Positions 1 to 5,129 of a DNA stretch of 5,342 bases are shown in pieces. Source of the stretch: Desulfobacterales bacterium (GTDB lineage: Bacteria > Desulfobacterota > Desulfobacteria > Desulfobacterales > JAFDCJ01); assembly GCA_020345785.1 (NCBI GenBank), contig CP070771.1:3297452-3302793 (forward strand), written 5' to 3'. The notes beneath the pieces are model-generated. The model was not told the origin of the DNA. It made no database searches and saw only the letters and a list, made by a program, of their open reading frames with translations. Positions within the stretch are counted from its first letter, which is position 1. Each line of letters starts with the position of its first letter. The position numbers were made by a program, and so were the translations under genes.

Positions 1-535
1 CGGCTGGGGCGGCACTTCCATCACCAACCCCGTCGATATCATCGAATCCATTGATATGAACATTGCCCGGCCGGGGATGACCGTTCTGATTACGGAAACT
101 ACCGGTCAAAACGGCATGATGTTGAAAGTCGGCAAAAACGGCGAACTCAAGGAAATTGCGCTTACCAAAAAGGCGCGGGCCGCCCTGAATGCTATTTCCA
201 ACAGCTGTGAACCTTCCAGGGTTTCCGCCATCTATACGGCCGGGGCCGGCGGCAGCGCCCGGGCAGGGGTTACCAAATTCCCGATTAAGTTAACCCGTGC
301 GGTTCATGCGGCCACAGCCTGTTTGACCGTCGGGGGTTCTCCGGGATATGTGTTACCCGGCGGTGGAATTACATTTATGGTTGATGTCGAGAGGGTCAAG
401 CAGGGCTCCTTTTACTGGACGCCCACCCCGGCTACCATCTGTCCTCTGGAGTACACCATGGAACTCAAGGATTATGAAGAAATGGGCGGCCACGTGGAGG
501 CGATGAAACCCTTTGATGCGAAGAAGCCGAAGTAG
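1..535 (+). CDS. 6-hydroxynicotinate reductase-like protein, C-terminal part (5' end outside window)
   Basis: The reading frame is open from base 2 to the TAG at 533-535. This gives 177 visible residues; the start lies upstream, so the ATG at 56 is internal. I recognise the segment by recollection as the C-terminal part of proteins annotated as 6-hydroxynicotinate reductase. Conserved-looking stretches are GWGGTSITNPVDIIESID at the visible N-terminus, ITETTGQNG, CEPSRVSAIYTAGAGGSARA, GGSPGYVLPGGGITFMVDVE and PTPATICPLEYTMEL near the end. The known enzyme of Eubacterium barkeri reduces 6-hydroxynicotinate to 1,4,5,6-tetrahydro-6-oxonicotinate using ferredoxin, and contains Fe-S clusters and a covalent flavin. 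The cluster-binding part would be upstream and cannot be seen. No DxxSGAT-type ApbE flavinylation motif is present in the visible part. No TM segments are apparent, so it is probably cytoplasmic. The real substrate in this organism could be another heterocycle or aromatic acid. The gene is certain; the family name is moderately certain. Confidence 0.65.
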   Translation, partial: GWGGTSITNPVDIIESIDMNIARPGMTVLITETTGQNGMMLKVGKNGELKEIALTKKARAALNAISNSCEPSRVSAIYTAGAGGSARAGVTKFPIKLTRAVHAATACLTVGGSPGYVLPGGGITFMVDVERVKQGSFYWTPTPATICPLEYTMELKDYEEMGGHVEAMKPFDAKKPK

Positions 536-542
536 GAGGCGC

Positions 543-615
543 GTTGCGCGTTGCGAGTTGCGGATTGCAGGTTCAAGGTTCAGGGTTCAGAGGTTCAAAG
601 GTTCAGAGGTTCACG
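543..615. repeat. Degenerate heptad/octad array, GTTGCGN grading into GGTTCAN
   Basis: Consecutive 7-bp units are visible: gttgcgc, gttgcga, gttgcgg, attgcag, gttcaag, gttcagg, gttcaga. They are followed by 8-bp units ggttcaaa, ggttcaga, ggttcacg. The core GGTTCA occurs six times, starting at 570, 577, 584, 592, 600 and 608, with spacings of 7, 7, 8, 8 and 8. The unit changes gradually along the array, as expected from slippage duplication followed by mutation. The array starts 8 bp after the stop codon of the reductase-like gene. Confidence 0.85.
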
Positions 616-620
616 GAACA

Positions 621-725
621 GGCGCAAGGCGTTCGGCGCGCGGCGCAAGGTAAAGAAATAAAGGTTAAAGGATAAAGGACAAAGGTTAAAGGCGAAAGGA
701 TATAGGATATTAGTTCCGGGTCCAG
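621..725. repeat. Phased heptanucleotide array (GGNNNNN x 15)
   Basis: Reading in steps of 7 from 621 gives 15 consecutive units, 13 of which begin with GG. They include ggcgcaa (twice, 621 and 642), ggcgttc, ggcgcgc, ggttaaa (663 and 684), ggataaa, ggacaaa, ggcgaaa, ggatata and ggatatt. AAAGG recurs exactly every 7 bp at 660, 667, 674, 681, 688 and 695. The 9-bp word ggcgcaagg is repeated at 621 and 642, 21 bp (three units) apart. Composition slides from GC-rich at the left end to A-rich in the middle while the phase is kept. Confidence 0.85.
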
Positions 726-753
726 AGGTTAAAGTTAGGCCTTCTTAGCTTTC

Positions 754-785
754 CAGCTTCCCAGCCTCCCAGCCTTTTGGCCTTT
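754..785. repeat. Octanucleotide array (CAGCYTYY-type units)
   Basis: Four successive 8-bp units are visible: cagcttcc, cagcctcc, cagccttt and tggccttt. CCAGC recurs at 753, 761 and 769. This pyrimidine-rich block closes the repeat spacer and is preceded by less regular units (aggttaa, agttagg, ccttctt, agctttc) that join it to the heptad array. Confidence 0.7.
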
Positions 786-861
786 AGGAGTTGCGATTTC
801 GAATCCTCCGACGGACAAGTTTCGGGCTTCGAATTTAATATCATTTGGAACGATAGCTGCA

Positions 862-1758
862 ATGACCTATGAATACTACATCGGGGTGATCGATGAGGCG
901 GCAGTTCTCGCCGAATGCGGTCCGATGCGGCTGGTTATTCAAGCCTGGCGCCGGGGGCAGCCGCAAATTGGGCAGGCATGGCAGGCGGCCGAGGAAGCGA
1001 TTGCATATCTTGAACGGATCGCCCGCTGCCGGAAGGTGCTCAGCCGCCCATGGCATCGAATTGAGAAATTACCCAAAGATGAACTTGCCCTGCGAATGAT
1101 CGACAGTGCCAAAACCGTTGGAGACGATGACCTGACGCCCATGGCGGCGGTTGCGGGAACCATTGCGGACGCGGTGGCAGACCGGCTTTTTGAGCGTGGA
1201 ATGACCAAGGTTGTGGTGGACAATGGCGGCGACATCGCGATCCGGCTGGCAAAAGGGGCCAAAGTCAAGGTGGGGGTTCGCCCGAGCATTCGCTCGGCAG
1301 CGGTATCCCACGTGTTCGGTCTGGACTCGCGGATGCAATCCTGGGGTGTGACCACCAGCGGGTTCGGCGGGCGCAGCTTCACCCGGGGAATTGCATCGGC
1401 TGTGACGGCCCTGGCTGCAAGCGCGGCGGTCGCAGATGCGGCCTCTACGGCAATCGCCAACGCTTGCTTTTTAGAAAGCAAAAAAATAAGGCAGATGCCC
1501 GCCGAACAGATAGATCCAAATACCGATTTAGCAAGCCTTGCGGTTACAGTCGGCATCGGCGAACTTTCGCAGGCTGAGATAAAGGCGGCACTAAAAAAGG
1601 CACTGCAACGCGCAGAGGATCTTGTCGCTTGCGGCGTTATCCTCGGAGCACTTATTTGCCATGAGAACATCTTTGTGATGACGTCCTCTTTAAAGACTTT
1701 TATTCGCATGTCCGGCAACCGCCGACATAACGGAGAAGGCGCCCTTGCTCGTTGCTAA
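862..1758 (+). CDS. UPF0280 family protein (ApbE-like, possible flavin transferase)
   Basis: 298 residues. The protein fits the UPF0280 family (COG2122), distantly related to the FAD:protein FMN transferase ApbE. Motifs in order are GPMRLVIQAW (20-29), DLTPMAAVAGTIADAVAD (90-107), VVVDNGGDIAIR (117-128), GVTTSGFGGRSFTRG (162-176) and ADAASTAIANA (191-201). NGGDI, GVTTSG and ADAASTA parallel the NIGGD, ATSG and Asp-containing metal/FAD segments of ApbE. No signal peptide or lipobox is seen, unlike many exported ApbE proteins, so it is probably cytoplasmic. The last 25 residues or so (MSGNRRHNGEGALARC) look unconserved. ATG 862 is the only good start nearby; its ribosome site is weak (GGAA at 847-850, 11 bases away). 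It follows the reductase-like gene after a 326-bp repeat spacer. The family is generally uncharacterised. Members in methanogens have been linked to homocysteine and sulfide metabolism, so flavin transfer is inference. Family assignment is fairly sure, function is not. Confidence 0.75.
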   Translation: MTYEYYIGVIDEAAVLAECGPMRLVIQAWRRGQPQIGQAWQAAEEAIAYLERIARCRKVLSRPWHRIEKLPKDELALRMIDSAKTVGDDDLTPMAAVAGTIADAVADRLFERGMTKVVVDNGGDIAIRLAKGAKVKVGVRPSIRSAAVSHVFGLDSRMQSWGVTTSGFGGRSFTRGIASAVTALAASAAVADAASTAIANACFLESKKIRQMPAEQIDPNTDLASLAVTVGIGELSQAEIKAALKKALQRAEDLVACGVILGALICHENIFVMTSSLKTFIRMSGNRRHNGEGALARC

Positions 1759-1817
1759 GATCGTCTGCAAAGCCGCGGTTGAGAAATGAGATTGCAGCCG
1801 TTGCACGGATAAACGCC

Positions 1818-1847
1818 TTGACATGCGGCGGGCTTTTTTGATTTAAA
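1818..1847 (+). promoter_or_regulatory. Possible sigma70 promoter for dctPQM
   Basis: A perfect -35 hexamer TTGACA lies at 1818-1823. After 18 bp comes TTTAAA at 1842-1847, which matches four of six bases of TATAAT. Transcription would start near 1854, just ahead of the palindrome at 1861-1880. Against it, the spacer contains a run of six T after GGGC, which could instead be the tail of a weak terminator for the UPF0280 gene. Confidence 0.3.
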
Positions 1848-1860
1848 TAGGTCGATCTTA

Positions 1861-1880
1861 ATGAGGTTCTGAAACCTCAT
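1861..1880 (+). promoter_or_regulatory. Perfect 8-bp stem-loop / palindrome
   Basis: ATGAGGTT (1861-1868) is followed by a CTGA loop and by the exact complement AACCTCAT (1873-1880). There is no T-run after it, so it is not a typical intrinsic terminator. Its place just downstream of the possible promoter suits a repressor operator or a stem at the 5' end of the leader RNA. The role is unknown. Confidence 0.5.
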
Positions 1881-2012
1881 GCAGCGTCCGCTGGGCAAAA
1901 CAGCAGTGCAGGGAGATGCAGTAGCTAATACCTCAATTTCGCTCATTTAAGGTAATAGAACGGCATCAGCGGAGAGCCTTCTGAACAGATCTTTGTCGGT
2001 GAGCCTGATAAT

Positions 2013-2039
2013 CGGAAGCAACAGAGGCCCGGGCTTCCG
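2013..2039 (+). promoter_or_regulatory. GC-rich hairpin in the dctP leader
   Basis: CGGAAGC (2013-2019) and GCTTCCG (2033-2039) are exact complements separated by 13 bases, giving a 7-bp stem. It lies about 110 bp before the dctP start and is directly followed by another inverted repeat. It may be part of a folded leader RNA; no T-run follows it. Confidence 0.4.
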
Positions 2040-2040
2040 C

Positions 2041-2099
2041 TCCAAGCCAGGGGAACGATTTCCTGATGCCTTCATGTGAAGCGGGATTTTTTGCTTGGA
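2041..2099 (+). promoter_or_regulatory. Long-range inverted repeat enclosing a small hairpin and T6 run
   Basis: TCCAAGC (2041-2047) is exactly complementary to GCTTGGA (2093-2099). Inside lies a small hairpin CTTC-ATGT-GAAG (2070-2081), then CGGGA and six T (2087-2092), which loosely resembles a weak intrinsic terminator. The outer repeat takes up the bases just after the T-run. This layout could support leader attenuation, but the inner stem is only 4 bp and chance is a real alternative. Confidence 0.3.
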
Positions 2100-2135
2100 A
2101 TCAGCAATAGGCAAATTAACGATCCATCAACCATT

Positions 2136-2143
2136 AAAGGAGG
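2136..2143 (+). promoter_or_regulatory. Strong ribosome binding site of dctP
   Basis: AAAGGAGG lies 6 bases before the ATG at 2150. It is a near-complete Shine-Dalgarno sequence, much stronger than that of the UPF0280 gene, and it fixes the dctP start. This fits the high expression expected for a periplasmic binding protein. Confidence 0.85.
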
Positions 2144-2149
2144 CGCTAC

Positions 2150-3214
2150 ATGAAAAAACAGAAGCATTTTGTAGTGGGATTTCTGGTTCTGGTCCTGGCG
2201 GCCGTTTTTTTGCTGCCATCCGGGGCAACAGCCCAATCCAAATCAACCATGCACATTAAGTTCAGTACATGGCATCCCCCGATGAGTCGGGAAGTTAAAA
2301 CAGTATGGATACCCATGTTGGAGGAGCTCAAAAAGAGAAGCGACGGGCGAATTACATACACCATGTATGCCGGCGGCGCTCTGGGCAAAGGGCCCGAGCA
2401 TTACGACATCGTCGCCAAAGGCCTGTCGGACATGGGATATTTCACCGCTACCTGGACCCCGGGCCGCTTTCCGGTCAGCGATGTCTTGTCCCTGGCCGCA
2501 TCGGTGGACGGCAAGGACGTGAGCACCGACATCGGCAATGCCCTGTATGATAAGCTGCTGAAAAATGAGTTCCCAGGTGTTAAAATGATCGAGCTGAACG
2601 GCTGCATCCAGTCTTTTCTGTGGACCACCAAGCCGATCCGTACGCTTGATGATGTCAAGGGTCTGCGGATTCGATCCCCCGGCGGCCATCAGACCAACTA
2701 CATCAAAGCGCTGGGGGCCGAACCGGTGTTTATGCCCCTGGGCGACGTGTACCTCTCCATGCAGACCGGCACAATCGACGGTCTGGTGACCTGTCCGCCG
2801 CTGGTGTTGGCATTCAAACTCTTCGAAGTTGCCAAGCAGGGAACCCTGGCGACCTTCGGCTGCGTCACCGAAGGGGTCATCATGAACGAGAAAAGCTGGG
2901 CAAACGCCCCGGATGATCTCAAGCCGATCATCATGGAAGTATGCAACAATCCTTTCCGCAGCACGGGCGGTTTGACCCGCAACGTTTATAAGACCATGAT
3001 GAAGGAAATCGCCGACAAAGGCGTTCAGCTTTACGAGATGCCCCAGGACCAACAGGCCAAATGGTTCAAACTCTTCCAGGATGAGACCAAGAAATGGGTG
3101 ACTGAACTCGATGCCAAAGGACTTTCCGCCAAAGAGGCCGTTATGCTTTATAACGAGCAGGCTCACGATCATGGGGTCTTCACCGCGGCGTTTCCTGCAG
3201 ATTGGCGAAAATAA
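2150..3214 (+). CDS. dctP: TRAP transporter solute-binding protein DctP
   Basis: 354 residues. This is the periplasmic binding protein of a TRAP transporter: it captures the substrate and delivers it to the DctQM membrane complex. Residues 1-28 are a signal peptide: basic MKKQK, a hydrophobic core, then ATA before Q29 as the likely cleavage site. The mature part starts with the family-typical IKFSTWHPP (36-44). The segment LDDVKGLRIRSPGG (166-179) contains R175, which by position corresponds to the conserved arginine that binds the substrate carboxylate in most DctP proteins. It is followed by ALGAEPVFMPLGDVYLSMQ and GTIDGLVT (207-214), also typical. Length is slightly above the usual 320-340 because of the signal peptide. 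No lipobox is seen. The first gene of the dctPQM operon; its stop is 27 bases before dctQ. Substrate is probably an organic acid, but its identity cannot be read from the sequence. Confidence 0.93.
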   Translation: MKKQKHFVVGFLVLVLAAVFLLPSGATAQSKSTMHIKFSTWHPPMSREVKTVWIPMLEELKKRSDGRITYTMYAGGALGKGPEHYDIVAKGLSDMGYFTATWTPGRFPVSDVLSLAASVDGKDVSTDIGNALYDKLLKNEFPGVKMIELNGCIQSFLWTTKPIRTLDDVKGLRIRSPGGHQTNYIKALGAEPVFMPLGDVYLSMQTGTIDGLVTCPPLVLAFKLFEVAKQGTLATFGCVTEGVIMNEKSWANAPDDLKPIIMEVCNNPFRSTGGLTRNVYKTMMKEIADKGVQLYEMPQDQQAKWFKLFQDETKKWVTELDAKGLSAKEAVMLYNEQAHDHGVFTAAFPADWRK

Positions 3215-3241
3215 TCGCTGCGTTGGACGGGAAGGTGGAAA

Positions 3242-3733
3242 GTGGGGCGAATTGGGACCGTCAAACTCTGGGTGCAGCGCATCAATCGTTGGGTCTGCTA
3301 TCTGGGCATGTTGCTGATCCTGCCCTTGATGCTGCTCACCTCTGCGGATGTGGTCGGCCGGGCCGCGTGGGCCCGGCCGATTCCCGGTATCGTCGAGCTT
3401 TCCAGCTACATGCTGGATATCTTCATTTTACTCGGTCTCGCCTACACTCAACAGGTGAAAGGCCACGTGCGGGTTTCCATGCTGACCTCGCGCCTGCCTC
3501 CGCGTGCCCAGATATTTCTAGAAATTGTCGTGACACTTCTCAGCCTGTTCATCATGGCGCTGCTGGCCTGGCAGGGCTGGATCGTGGGCATGGAGGAAAC
3601 CGCTGTTTCCGACATGCTGAGAATACCGCAGCGTCCATTTAAGCTTCTTGTCGGCGTGGCCGCCTTTCTGCTTTGTCTGGAGTTGGTGGTCGACCTGGCG
3701 ACATCATTTGCGGCCCTCAGAAGGAGCACGTAA
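3242..3733 (+). CDS. dctQ: TRAP transporter small permease subunit DctQ
   Basis: 163 residues, the usual size for DctQ, the four-helix inner-membrane subunit that pairs with DctM. Hydrophobic segments fall at about 17-36, 50-68, 88-112 and 132-156. Family-typical stretches are DVVGRAAWARPIPGIVELSSYML (in the loop and second helix) and KGHVRVSML (about 73-81). I chose the GTG at 3242 because a ribosome site GGGAAGG (3229-3235) lies 6 bases upstream and the only in-frame codons above it lead straight back to the dctP stop. The GTG at 3272 has no such site. dctQ is in the same reading frame as dctP, with nine sense codons between them. Its stop TAA overlaps the dctM ATG. The gene is clearly part of dctPQM. 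Confidence 0.9.
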   Translation: MGRIGTVKLWVQRINRWVCYLGMLLILPLMLLTSADVVGRAAWARPIPGIVELSSYMLDIFILLGLAYTQQVKGHVRVSMLTSRLPPRAQIFLEIVVTLLSLFIMALLAWQGWIVGMEETAVSDMLRIPQRPFKLLVGVAAFLLCLELVVDLATSFAALRRST

Positions 3734-5040
3734 TGGATCCTGTTCTGTCCGGCATCATCGGCACCCTTCTCGTGTTTTGCCTGCTTTCACTGGGTATGCC
3801 GATCGCCTTCTCGATGATGCTGGTCGGCTTTTTGGGTATCTCCTTTCTGGCATCTGTTGAAGCAGCCCTGCCGGTACTGGCGAGAACCGTCTACGAGACC
3901 ACCTCGCACTACCCCTATACCGTTATCCCATTGTTTGTTGTCATGGGTGGATTTGCCGGAAGCTCCGGCATGACACGGCAGTTGTACGCTGCTTTCGACA
4001 AATGGCTGCGGATCCTGCCCGGAGGCCTGGGGATTGCAACCATCGCTGCATGCGCCGGATTTGCCGGGGTTTCCGGATCTTCTGTTGCCACCGCGGCGGC
4101 CATGGGAACGGTGGCTATCCCGGAAATGAATCGGTTTCGTTACAGCCCCAAACTGGCTGCGGGAACCGTTGCAGCCGGCGGTACCCTGGGATTTCTGATA
4201 CCTCCGAGCATCGGTTTCGTGGTCTACGGCATGCTCACCGAACAGTCAATCGGAAAGCTGCTGATTGCCGGGATCGTCCCGGGACTGCTGCTGGCGCTGG
4301 CATATATCACCATTATCGTGGCGTGGGTGAAGATAAATCCGAAGGTCGCACCCCGCAGATCCGACGCGGTGAGTTGGAGCGAAAAATTTTCTTCGCTGCT
4401 GCCCGTCTGGGAGCCGTTGATGATCTTTCTGACCGTGATGGGCGGCATCTATTTCGGATTTTTCACGCCGACGGAGGCGGGCGGCATCGGCGCGACGGTG
4501 CTTTTTTTGGTGGCGCTGTTCAAGCGTAAGCTGAATTGGCCGGTTTTCAAAACCTCCTTGCTGGAATCTGTCAGCATTTCGGTGATGGTGCTGTTCCTGG
4601 TTGCCGGCGCCAACGTTTTCAGCACGTTTCTGGCCCTCTCGATGATACCCATCAAGGTGTCCACCTGGGTGGTCTCGCTTGAGGTCTCCCGGTACATGAT
4701 TCTGACGATTGTTATTTTGATTTATCTTTTTCTGGGCTGTTTTCTCGACGCCATTTCGATGATGGTTCTAACGATGCCGGTTATTTTTCCGGTGATCGTC
4801 AATCTCGGTTTTAATCCGATTTGGTTCGGCGTCATCGCGGTCTTGATGATGGAGGCCGGGCTGCTCACCCCCCCCATGGGTCTGAATGTATTCACCGTCG
4901 CAGGTGTTGCCAAAGACGTTCCGCTGGAGTCGATTTACCGGGGTATCCTGCCTTTTCTGATCTCCATATTCGTTGTCGTTTTGTTTATTATCCTCTTTCC
5001 AGGAACGGCGACTTTTCTGCCGAACATGATGCTGAGGTAG
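3733..5040 (+). CDS. dctM: TRAP transporter large permease subunit DctM
   Basis: 435 residues, the usual size. This is the inner-membrane subunit with the transport path, driven by an ion gradient (often Na+), taking substrate from DctP. It is strongly hydrophobic throughout, as expected for about a dozen helices. Hallmark motifs are AGFAGVSGSSVATAAAMG (108-125), GTLGFLIPPSIGFVVYG (150-166), FTPTEAGGIGA (244-254), GCFLDAISMMVLTMP (335-349) and GLLTPPMGLNVF (376-387). Both repeats of the fold look intact. The start is ATG 3733: AAGGAG at 3721-3726 is 6 bases upstream and the ATG overlaps the dctQ stop by one base (TAATG), a sign of translational coupling. A longer frame from TTG 3673 would sit inside dctQ and is not needed. 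No terminator is visible after the TAG. Confidence 0.95.
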   Translation: MDPVLSGIIGTLLVFCLLSLGMPIAFSMMLVGFLGISFLASVEAALPVLARTVYETTSHYPYTVIPLFVVMGGFAGSSGMTRQLYAAFDKWLRILPGGLGIATIAACAGFAGVSGSSVATAAAMGTVAIPEMNRFRYSPKLAAGTVAAGGTLGFLIPPSIGFVVYGMLTEQSIGKLLIAGIVPGLLLALAYITIIVAWVKINPKVAPRRSDAVSWSEKFSSLLPVWEPLMIFLTVMGGIYFGFFTPTEAGGIGATVLFLVALFKRKLNWPVFKTSLLESVSISVMVLFLVAGANVFSTFLALSMIPIKVSTWVVSLEVSRYMILTIVILIYLFLGCFLDAISMMVLTMPVIFPVIVNLGFNPIWFGVIAVLMMEAGLLTPPMGLNVFTVAGVAKDVPLESIYRGILPFLISIFVVVLFIILFPGTATFLPNMMLR

Positions 5041-5060
5041 ATTTATAGAATCACTTAAAA

Positions 5061-5129
5061 TTGACGCTGACCATTGCCCGCGCCGTTTTGGGGAACCCGC
5101 AGATGATCATTCTGGATGAACCTTCCGAG
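5061..5129 (+). pseudogene. Fragment of an ABC-transporter ATPase (LivF-like Walker B region)
   Basis: Translating from 5061 gives LTLT followed by IARAVLGNPQMIILDEPSE. This is the segment after the ABC signature, including the Walker B strand and Asp-Glu (MIILDEP), as found in LivF, the ATPase of branched-chain amino acid importers, where the text usually continues as DEPSEGLAP. Only about 23 codons remain: the Walker A, Q-loop and signature motif are absent upstream, where an AT-rich stretch with an in-frame TAG (5046-5048) precedes it, and the homology ends at about 5129. It cannot be a working ATPase. Its GC content is 54% (39 of 72 bases, 5061-5132, counted by hand), above its flanks. 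It is a gene remnant or the trace of a recombination or assembly join. Confidence 0.7.

Larger units (their letters stand above)
536..861. other. Non-coding spacer rich in short tandem repeats
   Basis: No credible gene lies between the reductase stop codon and the UPF0280 start. From about 543 to 785 the DNA is a chain of degenerate 7-bp and 8-bp units, listed separately. The rest (786-861) is unremarkable apart from two copies of TTCGAAT at 798-804 and 828-834. No clear terminator or strong promoter was seen. Because the units are not a multiple of 3, the repeats cannot form a coding repeat in one frame. Confidence 0.75.
1759..2149 (+). other. Non-coding leader region upstream of dctP
   Basis: The 391 bp between the UPF0280 stop and dctP contain no convincing gene; a 63-codon minus-strand frame at 1755-1946 resembles nothing. 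What is visible is a possible sigma70 promoter (1818-1847), a perfect stem-loop (1861-1880), and two inverted repeats near the 3' end (2013-2039, 2041-2099) followed by the dctP ribosome site. If the promoter is real, dctPQM mRNA carries a leader of about 295 nt. I matched it against consensus sequences I remember for TPP, glycine, cobalamin, fluoride and c-di-GMP riboswitches and found no fit. Confidence 0.55.

Noticed and set aside
543..785. CRISPR array
   Set aside because: Repeat units are 7-8 bp and directly adjoining, with no 20-40 bp repeats separated by unique spacers and no cas gene nearby.
812..841. Promoter before the UPF0280 gene (CGGACA, 18 bp, TAATAT)
   Set aside because: Each hexamer matches only four of six consensus bases; such matches are common by chance.
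939..1718. Minus-strand open frame (259 codons) opposite the UPF0280 gene
   Set aside because: It is antisense to conserved UPF0280 motifs, has no recognisable family and no ribosome site worth noting.
1769..1839. Intrinsic terminator after the UPF0280 gene (AAAGCC/GGCTTT with T6)
   Set aside because: The stem needs a bulge and a loop of about 50 bases; a shorter alternative has only 4 bp. Too weak to list as a terminator.
1755..1946. Small minus-strand frame (63 codons) in the spacer before dctP
   Set aside because: It has no family resemblance or convincing ribosome site, and it overlaps the stem-loop region.
2243..3172. Long minus-strand open frame (309 codons) opposite dctP
   Set aside because: It lies wholly opposite a clear dctP with signal peptide and family motifs; the translation shows no recognisable domain and reflects codon bias of the real gene.
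3673..3732. Longer DctM start at TTG 3673
   Set aside because: The extension lies inside dctQ, is not hydrophobic like a DctM N-terminus, and ATG 3733 has a good ribosome site and the usual stop-start overlap.
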